Source: Candidatus Iainarchaeum sp. (GTDB lineage Archaea; Iainarchaeota; Iainarchaeia; Iainarchaeales; UBA10219). From it: a stretch of 64,000 bases of DNA. Under the pieces are notes generated by a model that ran no database searches, was not told where the DNA came from, and saw only the letters and a program-made list of their open reading frames with translations. The stretch covers positions 187,189 to 251,188 of the forward strand of contig JAGVWE010000004.1 of the NCBI GenBank assembly GCA_018304425.1, given 5' to 3'. A program made the position numbers and the translations under genes. Positions 16,425 to 25,724 of the stretch are shown here, in pieces (the stretch's first letter is position 1; every line of letters begins with the position of its first letter).

Positions 16425-17690
16425 ATGGACCTGAAAATCAACCCCATCCAGGAAGTCAACGCCGTGCTCGAGGCGGTTCCCTCCAAGGCGGAGACTCTAC
16501 GCGCCCTTTTCTGCGCGTCCCTAGCCGACGGCGTCTCGCGCATCCAAAAGCCTTTAATCGCCGAAGACCAGTTTCTCTGCCTCAAGGCCCTGGAAGCCCT
16601 GGGCGTGCATTCCACGGTCAAGGCCTCCGCGCTGCGCGTGCAGGGCCTGGGCGGCCGCTTCCAGGTTCCCGAGGACAAGCTCTTCTTGGGCAACTCCGGT
16701 TTCGGCCTCCGCTGCCTGACCGCTCTTTCCTGCCTCGTCTCCGAGGGAAGGGTTACCCTCGACGGCTCCAAGGAAATGCGCCGCCGTCCGGTGGCCGAGT
16801 TGCTCGCGGCCTTGAACGCGCAGGGAGTAAAGGCCGCGAGCCTGAAGGCCAACGGTTGTCCACCCGTGCAGGTTGCAGCCGGCCGGCCAGCGGGTGGCAT
16901 CCTTTCCGTTGACTGCAGCCGCAGCAGCCAGTTCCTCTCCGGCCTCCTCTTGCTGGCGCCCTTCGCCGGGCAGGACACGGAACTCGTGCCTTCCGCGAAG
17001 TTCAGTTCCCGGCCCTTCGCCGACCTCACCATCGACTTCCTGCAAAAATTCGGCGTCGCCTGTACAGCCACCGGAAAAAACCTCGTGGTTCCCGCCGGCC
17101 AGCGCTTCAAGAAAACAACACTGCGCGTGGGTGGGGACTTCTCCGGCATGAGCGCGTTGCTGGCCGCGCCCATTCTCACCGGCGGAAAAATCGTCGTCAA
17201 GGGCCTGTGCAAGGATTCCCTGCAGCCTGACCGCTTTATCCTGGACGCGCTCCGCCGGATGGGGGCACAGGTGCATATGACTACAGAAAGCGTCCGCGTG
17301 GAAGCCAACGGCACCCCTCACCCCCTGGAAGCCGACTTCAACGCCTGCCCCGACCTAGTGCCAACCGTGGCCGTCCTGGCCGCCTTTGCTTCCGGTAAAA
17401 GCCGGTTGACGGGCATTGCCCACCTCCAGTTCAAGGAATCCAACCGCCTCAACGCGGTGGCCCGCGAGCTCAAGCGCATGGGCATCACGGCCCGGAAAGG
17501 CAGCGACTCGCTTGAAATCATCGGAGGCAGGCCCCGCGGCGCGACCATCCAAACCTACAACGACCACCGCATCGCCATGGCCTTCGCCCTCGCCGGCCTG
17601 AAAGCCAAGGGCATGAAAATCCTGGGCGCCCACTGCGTCGAAAAAAGCTTTCCCCGCTTCTTCGAGGAACTGGCAAGGGTGGGAAGATGA
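16425..17690 (+). CDS. aroA: 3-phosphoshikimate 1-carboxyvinyltransferase (EPSP synthase)
   Basis: LGNSGFGLRCLTALSC, KESNRLNAVARELKRMG, YNDHRIAMAFALAGL. Confidence 0.95.
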   Translation: MDLKINPIQEVNAVLEAVPSKAETLRALFCASLADGVSRIQKPLIAEDQFLCLKALEALGVHSTVKASALRVQGLGGRFQVPEDKLFLGNSGFGLRCLTALSCLVSEGRVTLDGSKEMRRRPVAELLAALNAQGVKAASLKANGCPPVQVAAGRPAGGILSVDCSRSSQFLSGLLLLAPFAGQDTELVPSAKFSSRPFADLTIDFLQKFGVACTATGKNLVVPAGQRFKKTTLRVGGDFSGMSALLAAPILTGGKIVVKGLCKDSLQPDRFILDALRRMGAQVHMTTESVRVEANGTPHPLEADFNACPDLVPTVAVLAAFASGKSRLTGIAHLQFKESNRLNAVARELKRMGITARKGSDSLEIIGGRPRGATIQTYNDHRIAMAFALAGLKAKGMKILGAHCVEKSFPRFFEELARVGR

Positions 17691-19306
17691 ACCTCGTGTT
17701 GATTGGTTTCCGGGGAACGGGCAAGACCGCCGTCGGCAGGGAAGTCGCGAAGGCGCTCGGTTTTTCCTTTGTCGACACCGACTGCTTGGTTGCGGAGCGT
17801 GCGGGCCGCCTTATCCCGGAAATCTTCGACAAGTTCGGCGAGCCGGGCTTCCGCGAACTCGAAGCCCAGGCCATCGCCTCCCTGGCGGGCGCGGACCACT
17901 CGGTCATTGCCTGTGGCGGCGGCGCGGTCCTGAACCCGGCCAATGTCGCGGCCCTCAAGCGCAACGGCCTCCTGGTGCTCTTGACCGCGGACGCCGATGA
18001 AATCAGCCACCGCATCCAGGGCAGCCAGCGGCCGCGGCTGACTTCCCTTGATGGGCTTGCGGAAGTCAAGCACCTGCTCCGCGAACGCGCGCCCCAATAC
18101 CAGCAGGCAGCCGACCACGTTCTCGACACCACCCGGCTCTCGGTGCCGGAAGCAGTCCAAGGTGTACTTGCCCTAGCCAGGGCTCCAAACCCCGGCAAAA
18201 GCCCTTCCACTGTTTCCGTGCCTGTCCTCGTCGGCACGCGGGACGCCCACGAAATCGTCATTGGCAACAGCGCCTTGGACCGGCTTTCCGCCCTCATTTC
18301 CCAAGCTCAGCCATCGGCCGTGGCCATAGTCTCCGGCACCGGCGTCCCGAAAGCCCCTGTCGCCTGCGTGAAAAAAACCCTGGAAGCCGCGGGCGTGCGC
18401 TGCGTCCTCGCTTCCTTGGATGACCGCGAGGCCAGCAAGCGCCTCTCAACCGTGGAAAAAATTTCGTCCACCCTGCTCGAGCAAGGCCTGGACCGGCACT
18501 CGCTGTTGATAGGCGTGGGCGGCGGCCTCACCTGCGACCTTGCGGGCTTCGTCGCCGCGACCTTCATGCGCGGCATCCCCCACGCCTTGATTCCCACCAC
18601 CCTGCTGGCCATGGTGGACGCGGCCATCGGGGGAAAGACGGGAGTCAACCTCTCCCAGGCCAAGAACGCAATCGGGTGCTTCAAACAGCCCCTGGCGGTT
18701 CTCATCCGGCCCGCGTTCCTGGACACGCTGCCCCCCAGGGAACTCCTCAACGGCTTCGCGGAAGCCGTCAAGCACGGCGTCATCGCCGACCCGGAACTGC
18801 TGGCCTTCATGGACCGGCACGCGGAAAAACTCCTGGCCCTGGACGAGTCTTTACTCGCGGAATTCATTGCCCGCAACGCCCGCATCAAGGCCGGCATCGT
18901 TTCCCTGGACCCCTCCGAGCAGGGCCCACGCAAGGCCCTCAACTTCGGCCACACCCTCGGCCACGCCCTGGAAGCGGAGGCCGGCTTCAAGGGCTTGAGC
19001 CACGGCGAGGCGGTTGCCATCGGGATGGTCTTCGAGGCCCGGCTCTCCCAGCGCCTGGGCGGCCTATCCGCCGTGGAAGCGGCCTCCCTGGAGCACCTGC
19101 TGGAAAAGCTCGGCCTGTCCACCCGCCTCCCGGCCTTGGACTCCGGGAAACTCCTGGCCCGCATGGCCTTCGACAAGAAGAACGAGGCAGGAACCATCCG
19201 CTTCGCGTTGCCGCAAGCCATCGGAAGGATGATGGACCCGGACGGCTCCTACTCGGTGCCCGTGCCCGTGCACGTCCTCCGCTCCCTCTTGGAGGCCCGG
19301 CCATGA
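17687..19306 (+). CDS. aroKB: fused shikimate kinase / 3-dehydroquinate synthase
   Basis: N-term GFRGTGKTAVGREVAKALGFSFVDTD; C-term LIGVGGGLTCDLAGFVAATFMRGI, IPTTLLAMVDAAIGGKTGVN, KALNFGHTLGHALE. Confidence 0.95.
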   Translation: MNLVLIGFRGTGKTAVGREVAKALGFSFVDTDCLVAERAGRLIPEIFDKFGEPGFRELEAQAIASLAGADHSVIACGGGAVLNPANVAALKRNGLLVLLTADADEISHRIQGSQRPRLTSLDGLAEVKHLLRERAPQYQQAADHVLDTTRLSVPEAVQGVLALARAPNPGKSPSTVSVPVLVGTRDAHEIVIGNSALDRLSALISQAQPSAVAIVSGTGVPKAPVACVKKTLEAAGVRCVLASLDDREASKRLSTVEKISSTLLEQGLDRHSLLIGVGGGLTCDLAGFVAATFMRGIPHALIPTTLLAMVDAAIGGKTGVNLSQAKNAIGCFKQPLAVLIRPAFLDTLPPRELLNGFAEAVKHGVIADPELLAFMDRHAEKLLALDESLLAEFIARNARIKAGIVSLDPSEQGPRKALNFGHTLGHALEAEAGFKGLSHGEAVAIGMVFEARLSQRLGGLSAVEAASLEHLLEKLGLSTRLPALDSGKLLARMAFDKKNEAGTIRFALPQAIGRMMDPDGSYSVPVPVHVLRSLLEARP

Positions 19307-20772
19307 AAGTCGTTGTCTCCATTGGTGCCCCGTCAACGCGCGCGGCCCTTCGCCTGATTTCCAGAGCCAACCGGCTCGCGGACTTGATTGAGCTTCGCCT
19401 CGACCTGCTCCCCGCGGAATCCCTCGAAGCGCTCATTCGCGCCTGCCGGAAGCCCGTGCTCGCCACGCTCCGCTCGAAGCGGGAGGGAGGGGAATTCAAT
19501 GGCCGGCCCGCCGCGGTGGAAAGGCGATTGCACCAGGCGCTAAAACGTGGAGTGGAATTCCTCGACGTGGAATTCGCGCTCCCAGCCAAGACGCGGAAGC
19601 GTCTCATGCGGGCGGCAGCCGCGAAGAAAAAAAAGGTCATCCTCTCCAGGCATTTCCCGGCTCGCACGCTTCCCTTGGCCGAACTCATGGCCTTGCTTAA
19701 GCGGATGGCGCGCGTCAAGGGAGTCGAGCACCTCAAGATAGTCACGCGCGCTGATTCCGTCGAAGACAATGGCGTCCTCCTCTCCCTTCACCTCGCCGCC
19801 CACCGGCAAGGCGTTCCCCTCATTGCCCACGCCATGGGCCCGCTGGGAAGGGTTTCCCGGCACCTCGGTCCCTTGATTGGAGCGGACCTCGCCTTCGCCC
19901 GCCTGGAAGGCCAAACGCCCGCGGCGGACGGCCAACCCACTGTAACGGAACTCCGACGGGGAAAGCGTTCCGCCGTGTGCGCCGTCGTCGGCAAACCCAT
20001 CGGGCACAGCCTCAGCCCCGCCTTGCACAACGCGGGCTTCCACGCCCTTGGCATGGACGCGGTCTTCCTCGCGCTCGAAGCAGAGTGCTTGGCGGAAGCC
20101 GTTGGCCTCGCGCGGAAAGGAAACTTCCTGGGTTTGAGCGTTACCCTGCCCTTCAAGGCGGACGCGCTCAACCTCGCCGACCAGGCCGATGCGCTTGCCG
20201 GGAAAATCGGGGCCGCGAACACGCTGGTTTCCCGCGGCGGGAAACTGGTGGCCTTCAACACGGACTGCCCGGCAGCCGTCGAAGCACTTGAAACCGTTGC
20301 ACCGGTGCGCGGCAAAAAAGCCTTGATACTCGGCGCGGGCGGCATGGCGAAAGCCACGGCCATCGGCCTGCGCGTCCACGGCTGTGAAGTCGCTCTTGCC
20401 GCACGCCACCCGGAGAAAGCGCGCAGCTTCTGCCGCGCCCACGGCCTAGCTTTGCGCTCGCTTCGCTCGCTGCACGCGCTTACCTCGCTTGACGTGGATT
20501 TCCTCGTGAACGCCACGCCCCTCGGCATGGAGGGTGCGCCTTTCCCACTGCCCATCCCGGCCCGTTTGCTCCGTGGGCAAACCGTTCTCGACTGCGTCTA
20601 CAACCCCGTGCACACGCCCCTCCTGCGCGCGGCCGAAGCCAGGGGCTGCCGGACGGTTTCCGGCCTTGAGGTTTTTGTCCGGCAAGGCGTCCGGCAATTC
20701 CAGTTATTCACCGGCCGAAAGGCGCCCGTCAAAGCCATGCGGGCCGCGGTGGTGCGGAGGCTGAGAGCATGA
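19303..20772 (+). CDS. aroDE: fused 3-dehydroquinate dehydratase (type I) / shikimate dehydrogenase
   Basis: N-term LIELRLDLLPAESLEALIRACRKPVLATLRSKREGG; C-term VVGKPIGHSLSPALHNAGF, GLSVTLPFKADAL, LILGAGGMAKATA. Confidence 0.95.
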   Translation: MKVVVSIGAPSTRAALRLISRANRLADLIELRLDLLPAESLEALIRACRKPVLATLRSKREGGEFNGRPAAVERRLHQALKRGVEFLDVEFALPAKTRKRLMRAAAAKKKKVILSRHFPARTLPLAELMALLKRMARVKGVEHLKIVTRADSVEDNGVLLSLHLAAHRQGVPLIAHAMGPLGRVSRHLGPLIGADLAFARLEGQTPAADGQPTVTELRRGKRSAVCAVVGKPIGHSLSPALHNAGFHALGMDAVFLALEAECLAEAVGLARKGNFLGLSVTLPFKADALNLADQADALAGKIGAANTLVSRGGKLVAFNTDCPAAVEALETVAPVRGKKALILGAGGMAKATAIGLRVHGCEVALAARHPEKARSFCRAHGLALRSLRSLHALTSLDVDFLVNATPLGMEGAPFPLPIPARLLRGQTVLDCVYNPVHTPLLRAAEARGCRTVSGLEVFVRQGVRQFQLFTGRKAPVKAMRAAVVRRLRA

Positions 20773-21839
20773 CGGGAAACACGTTCGGCACCCTTTTCAG
20801 AGTCACCTCGTTCGGCGAGAGCCACGGCAAGGCCATTGGCTGCATCATCGACGGCTGCCCCTCCAACCTGGCCCTGTCCGAGGCCGACCTCCAAAAGGAG
20901 CTCGACCGGCGCCGGCCCGGCCAGAGCGGCGTCACTACCGCGCGCAAGGAAAGCGACCGCGTCGAAATCCTTTCAGGGGTCTTCGAAGGAAAAACCCTGG
21001 GCACGCCGATTGCTTTGCTCATCCGCAACGAGGACGCGCGCTCCAAGGACTACGACGCGCTCAAGGAAGTCTTCCGGCCAGGCCACGCGGACTACGCGTA
21101 CCTGCAGAAATTCGGTTTGGTCGACCACCGGGGAGGCGGTCGCAGTTCGGGCCGCGAAACGGCTGCCCGCGTAGCCGCAGGCGCCGTGGCCAAGAAACTC
21201 CTTGCCCTTCAGGGCATCAGGGTTATCGCTTTCACGCGTGCCGTCGCGGGCATCGAAGCCCAGGCAACCGACCTCGCGGCCATCGAGGCCAACCCCGTGC
21301 GCTGTCCCGATCCCGCAGCAGCCAAGCGAATGGAAGAAGCCATCCTTGCAGCCAAGGCAGCCGGGGACTCCCTGGGGGGAATTGTGGAAATCCAGGTGAA
21401 GGGTTGTCCTGCCGGCCTCGGCGAACCGGTCTTTGGCAAGCTCGACGCCGAACTCGCGAAGGCCCTGATGAGCCTCCCGGCCGTCAAGGGCGTTGAAGTG
21501 GGAGCCGGTTTTGCTGCCACGCGCCTCAAGGGCAGCGAGAACAACGATTCCTACACCGCCTCGGAGGACGACCAACCCGTGCCCGCCACCAACCGGGCCG
21601 GCGGCGTCCTCGGCGGCATCAGCTCGGGCGAGGAAATCATTGCACGCATAGCCGTCAAACCGCCTTCCTCGATTGCCCTTCCCCAGAAGACCGTGGACCA
21701 CGCCGGCCGCGAAACGGAGATTGCAATCCAGGGCAGGCACGACCCCTGCCTCTGTCCCCGCGTCGTTCCCGTCGCGGAAGCCATGGCCGCGTTGGTGCTC
21801 GTGGATGCCTTGATGATGCAGAAGGCGAGACAATGGTGA
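20769..21839 (+). CDS. aroC: chorismate synthase
   Basis: GNTFGTLFRVTSFGESHGKAIGCIIDG, RHDPCLCPRVVPVAEAM. Confidence 0.97.
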   Translation: MTGNTFGTLFRVTSFGESHGKAIGCIIDGCPSNLALSEADLQKELDRRRPGQSGVTTARKESDRVEILSGVFEGKTLGTPIALLIRNEDARSKDYDALKEVFRPGHADYAYLQKFGLVDHRGGGRSSGRETAARVAAGAVAKKLLALQGIRVIAFTRAVAGIEAQATDLAAIEANPVRCPDPAAAKRMEEAILAAKAAGDSLGGIVEIQVKGCPAGLGEPVFGKLDAELAKALMSLPAVKGVEVGAGFAATRLKGSENNDSYTASEDDQPVPATNRAGGVLGGISSGEEIIARIAVKPPSSIALPQKTVDHAGRETEIAIQGRHDPCLCPRVVPVAEAMAALVLVDALMMQKARQW

Positions 21840-22576
21840 AGGCAAAGTCCGGACCGGTCGTCGGCATCGTGGGCGGCAAGGGGAAGATGGGCCGCCTGCT
21901 GGCCAAGCTGTTCAAGCGCAGGGGCCTCGAAGTCAGCGTGAGCGATTTGCATACCCGTCTGACAAACGCACGGCTCGTCGAGGCCTGTGACATCGTGTTC
22001 TTTTCCCTGCCCTTCAAGCAAGCCTTGCGCGTCATCCCCCGCATCGCCCCGCTCGCCAACCCCGGCGCCTTGTTGTGCGACCTCACCTCGGTGCAGGAAA
22101 AAACCGTGTCCCTGCTCGCCCGCCACGCCCCGCGCGGGGTCGGCGTTTCAGGCGTGCACCCCATGTTCGGGCCCGATGTCCCCTCCATGAAAGGCCAGCC
22201 GGTTTTCATCTGCCCCGTGCGCGCCAACCCCTGGCTGGGTTTCCTCAAACGCATCTTCAAGGGAGCCGGGCTGCGCCTGCACGTGTTCTCCCCCCGCGAA
22301 CACGACCGACTGACCGCGGTGCTGCAGGCAGGGGTTTACTTGAACGCCCTGGCTTTTGCCGGTCGGCTGGCGGACAACGGCATTTCCCTGCGACAAGCCC
22401 GCCGCCTGGCCACCCCCAATGGCCAGCAACTGCTGGACTTGATGGAGAGCGTGCTGGGCCTGGATGCCTGGCTGGTGCAAAGCATCCTCTTCGGCAACCG
22501 GTTCGTGGAAACGCCTTGGCGGTCGGAACGCGCCTTCGCCAGGGAATTCAAGCGCTTGAAGGAGGCCCTTGCATGA
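21833..22576 (+). CDS. tyrA: prephenate dehydrogenase
   Basis: VGIVGGKGKMGRLLAKLFKRRG; SGVHPMFGPDVPSM. Confidence 0.9.
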   Translation: MVKAKSGPVVGIVGGKGKMGRLLAKLFKRRGLEVSVSDLHTRLTNARLVEACDIVFFSLPFKQALRVIPRIAPLANPGALLCDLTSVQEKTVSLLARHAPRGVGVSGVHPMFGPDVPSMKGQPVFICPVRANPWLGFLKRIFKGAGLRLHVFSPREHDRLTAVLQAGVYLNALAFAGRLADNGISLRQARRLATPNGQQLLDLMESVLGLDAWLVQSILFGNRFVETPWRSERAFAREFKRLKEALA

Positions 22577-23799
22577 CCCAATCGGTCTTCCAGCGCGCCG
22601 GCAAGAAGCTCACCGTGAAAGGCACGAGCGACCGCGTCAACCGCGTCAAGATTTCCCCCATCAAGGAGATGGGTTTGCTTGCGGAAAGCATGCAGGGCGT
22701 GGTCTCGCTGGGCCAGGGAACGCCGTCCTTCCGAACCCCTGCCCACATCGGGGCCTTCGTCGCGCAGAAAATCGCGGAAGGCGCCGTCGACAAGTACATC
22801 ATGGGACCGGGTCTGCCGGACCTGCGCCACGCGATAGCGGACAAGCTCGGCCGCGTCAACCGCATCGACGCAAACCCCGACACCGAGCTCATCGTCACGG
22901 TCGGAGCCAACCAGGCCCTGTGCATGGCCATGCTGGCCCTCGTCAACGAGGGCGAGGAAGTGCTGATGACTTCCCCCAATTACTCGCCGCACCTCGAACA
23001 GGCAGGGGTTGCCGGTGGGAACGTGAAATTCGTGCCCCTGGTCGAGGAAGAGGGCTGGCGCCTGGATGTCGAGGCCTTCGCGCAAGCGATTTCCAGGCAC
23101 ACGAAGCTGGTCGTCCTCAACACGCCCCTCAACCCCACGGGCTCGGTGCTGCCGGAAAGGGACTTGCGTGCCCTCGCCGAGGTCGTCCTCCAGACAGATG
23201 CCTTCGTGCTCACCGATGAAACGTACGAGGACTTCGTCTTCGGAAAAGAAAGGCACTTCAGCCTGGCCTCCATCCCAGCGATGCGGCCCCGCACCCTCTC
23301 GGTGTTCAGCTTCTCGAAGTCCTACGCCATGACCGGCTGGCGCTGTGGTTACGTGCACGCCGAAGAGGGGCTCATCAACCAGCTCCTAAAACTGCACGAT
23401 GCCCTGTGCATCTGTGCTCCCCTCACCGCGCAATACGCCGCCCTCGCTGCCCTCACCGGGCCTCAGGACTGCGTCAGCCACTTCCGCGGCGAAATCGCCC
23501 AGCGTGCCCGTCTCGTCGAAAAACGCATGGCCGAGCTGCCACGCTTTTCCTCCCAGCCCCTGGCCGGGGCCTACTACGCGTTCCCCAGGGTCGCGGGCCT
23601 AAGGGACTCGGTGGGCTACTGTCTGGAGCTTCTCCACGGGGCCAAGGTGGTCACGGTGCCAGGCTCGGCCTTCGGGCCCACGGGAGAAGGGCACATCCGG
23701 TTGAGCTACTGCATGGAAGAAAATGTGATTGACCAAGCCTTCGACCGCATCCAGCAATTCGAGAAAAAACAGGGACACGGGCAGCCATTGCACGGCTAA
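22573..23799 (+). CDS. class I/II PLP aminotransferase (likely aromatic/aspartate)
   Basis: SFSKSYAMTGWRCGYVHA PLP-lysine motif; NTPLNPTGSV; last gene of the aro operon. Confidence 0.93.
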   Translation: MTQSVFQRAGKKLTVKGTSDRVNRVKISPIKEMGLLAESMQGVVSLGQGTPSFRTPAHIGAFVAQKIAEGAVDKYIMGPGLPDLRHAIADKLGRVNRIDANPDTELIVTVGANQALCMAMLALVNEGEEVLMTSPNYSPHLEQAGVAGGNVKFVPLVEEEGWRLDVEAFAQAISRHTKLVVLNTPLNPTGSVLPERDLRALAEVVLQTDAFVLTDETYEDFVFGKERHFSLASIPAMRPRTLSVFSFSKSYAMTGWRCGYVHAEEGLINQLLKLHDALCICAPLTAQYAALAALTGPQDCVSHFRGEIAQRARLVEKRMAELPRFSSQPLAGAYYAFPRVAGLRDSVGYCLELLHGAKVVTVPGSAFGPTGEGHIRLSYCMEENVIDQAFDRIQQFEKKQGHGQPLHG

Positions 23800-23805
23800 G
23801 CAGAA

Positions 23806-23931
23806 CTAGTACTTCGCGAGCTCCCGCAGCAGCGCCATGTTCTCCTGGATGACTTCGCGCGCGGCCTGCAGGACTTCCTTGCGGATTTTCTTGGTGTTCG
23901 CCTTCGAGACGTGTTTCCGGGCCATTGACAT
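23806..23931 (-). CDS. 41-aa basic small protein downstream of Doc/Fic-like gene
   Basis: MSMARKHVSKANTKKIRKEVLQAAREVIQENMALLRELAKY*; not in supplied ORF track. Confidence 0.4.
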   Translation of the reverse strand: MSMARKHVSKANTKKIRKEVLQAAREVIQENMALLRELAKY

Positions 23932-23957
23932 AATCATCCCCCGCCCGCTATTTATAC

Positions 23958-24515
23958 CTATGGTTTTACGTCCACGAACCCGTGCAGCCAGTCGTAGACC
24001 TGGTCGGCGGAGAGCTTTCCCTGCGCGATGTTCAACAGCGTGTCCACGGCGTCCTTGAGCCGGTAGGCCTTCAGCCGCAGGCCGTTCAACCGAAGGAACA
24101 GCGTTGCCACGACGAAGCCCGTCCGCTTGTTCCCGTCAAGGAACGGGTGCTTGGAGATGATTTCCCCCAGCAAATACGTGGCAATGCGCAGCAACCGCTC
24201 CTGCCTGGAAACGTCCCTTTCGAGGGTTTGCTCATAGAATTCCAGGTTGCTCAGCACCATTGCCAGGAGGTTGGGCTGCACTAGGCCGAAGTTCTCGATG
24301 CCTTCCTGCATGAGGGCGAAGACCTGCGCGTCCTTGAGGCTGCTGAACACTTGCACGCCATGGTTTTCCCCGGCCGAAATGAACCCCACCAGGATGTGGA
24401 TGGCCTCGCATTCCTCCAGCTTGAGGTAAACCCTGCCGCCGCTGGTCGCCTGCCGGCGGAAGAGGCCATTGAAGGTCTGCATGTGTTTGCGGATGGTTTC
24501 CAGGTCGAAGCGCAT
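23958..24515 (-). CDS. Doc/Fic-family protein
   Basis: KHPFLDGNKRTGFVVATLFLRLNG. Confidence 0.85.
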   Translation of the reverse strand: MRFDLETIRKHMQTFNGLFRRQATSGGRVYLKLEECEAIHILVGFISAGENHGVQVFSSLKDAQVFALMQEGIENFGLVQPNLLAMVLSNLEFYEQTLERDVSRQERLLRIATYLLGEIISKHPFLDGNKRTGFVVATLFLRLNGLRLKAYRLKDAVDTLLNIAQGKLSADQVYDWLHGFVDVKP

Positions 24516-24591
24516 AAGATGCTCCAGGGAATATTTATTTGTGCCTTAACTTTAATTAAGGGGGACGGGGGAAGGTGGCTTGGCTAAGAAA

Positions 24592-25503
24592 CTATGCTTT
24601 GGGTTTCCGGAAGGAGCGAGGAACCCTTCGTGGCCGCCCATACCGATTACCATACCTTTTGAGTATTTTTAGATAGTCAGTTTTTCTTTGCCCTTCCCTT
24701 AACTCCGATTGCCACGTTCGCTTGAAAGGGAACCAGTGCTCTACCAAATAACGTGTATTTTTCCCGGTAATACCCAGGGAAGCAAGCGCTTCCCCCTGGT
24801 GGGTGGCAAGGTTTAATACATGGGTAGCCCCAAAAAAAGCTGCATCTGGTTTTTCGCGCCGGAGCCGGGTCAAAAAGCCTTTTTCCCTTAAATGCTCGTA
24901 AGAGTAGTAAAATTTTCCGCGCCACCTTTTGAGAAAGAGCCGATCTTTTGCGGGAAGTCCCGTACGCTGGCTTTCTAATAGCTTGTCTGCTTTCATCCCT
25001 GTTGGTTCTACTCTATCATTGTATCTTAGTGCAATGGCCGATTCCATTGGCACCACCTTAACTCCTCTAATTTCAGCGGCTTTAATTAGCTTTGGGAAAA
25101 GAAAAGTTTTGTAGTTTTCAACTATTTCTTCGAACATGCCGAACCTTTCCTTTAAAGAGGTTAGGCTCTTTCTTTTCATTTTGTTCATTCGAATGATCGG
25201 TTCAGCCTCGCGGGGAAACAATTCCAAGAGTCTCTCGTCGCGTTTCTCTCGTGCCACCTGAACTTCTTCGAGAAGTCTGAGTTTACTAGGCAAGTCCTGG
25301 ACCATTCTTTGAACTGGTTCAAGAGAACTTATTTCCGCAGTTTTCCGCCAGTCTTTGAGCCGTCGGGGAGTCATTTCAAGTCCAAGCACGCTCCCCGGCT
25401 GCATTCCTTCAACTATTTTCAGGGCTTGGTGCACAACCCAGTTTGGAACCGGGTTCCGTGGGTTTCCATGGTGTACGCCAACGAGAAGGGTCATTTTTTC
25501 CAC
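24592..25503 (-). CDS. hypothetical protein, possibly TraB/GumN-like
   Basis: 303-aa ORF; LGLEMTPRRLKDW, FFGATHVLNLATHQGEAL; family assignment is weak. Confidence 0.55.
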   Translation of the reverse strand: MEKMTLLVGVHHGNPRNPVPNWVVHQALKIVEGMQPGSVLGLEMTPRRLKDWRKTAEISSLEPVQRMVQDLPSKLRLLEEVQVAREKRDERLLELFPREAEPIIRMNKMKRKSLTSLKERFGMFEEIVENYKTFLFPKLIKAAEIRGVKVVPMESAIALRYNDRVEPTGMKADKLLESQRTGLPAKDRLFLKRWRGKFYYSYEHLREKGFLTRLRREKPDAAFFGATHVLNLATHQGEALASLGITGKNTRYLVEHWFPFKRTWQSELREGQRKTDYLKILKRYGNRYGRPRRVPRSFRKPKA

Positions 25504-25508
25504 CTAAA

Positions 25509-25629
25509 GCCTCCGGCGAGATTTGAACTCGCGACCTGCTGATGGCTTGCGCAACGCACTACCACCCCTTGCGGGGAAGTAGTTACCGCGTTACAAGTCA
25601 GCTGCTCTACCAGGCTGAGCCACGGAGGC
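25509..25629 (-). tRNA. tRNA-Thr(UGU) with intron of about 48 nt
   Basis: Reverse complement GCCTCCGTGGCTCAGCCTGGTAGAGCAGCTGACTTGTAA...TCAGCAGGTCGCGAGTTCAAATCTCGCCGGAGGC. Confidence 0.87.
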
Positions 25630-25724
25630 ATTCAAGGCCTACCAATCTATGGAGGCTAAATGGTTTATAACCGTTGATTGTCGGGTCAGAATGGTATAAA
25701 TACGGCTTAGGACATAAGCCTTTT

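Noticed and set aside
15809-17314. 501-aa antisense ORF
   Set aside because: Antisense to aroF/aroA with Ser/Arg-rich GC-driven composition; no domain signal. The same applies to many long antisense ORFs in the track (37352..38956, 45249..46271, 56429..57802, 60179..61627, 61865..63076).
18676-19302. N-terminal extension of the 698-aa ORF upstream of aroDE
   Set aside because: It is an out-of-frame overlap of aroKB with Pro/Arg/Gly-rich translation; the conserved AroD starts at ATG 19303 with ATGA overlap.
22075-22572. N-terminal extension of the 574-aa aminotransferase ORF
   Set aside because: Out-of-frame read of tyrA; aminotransferase homology begins at ATG 22573.
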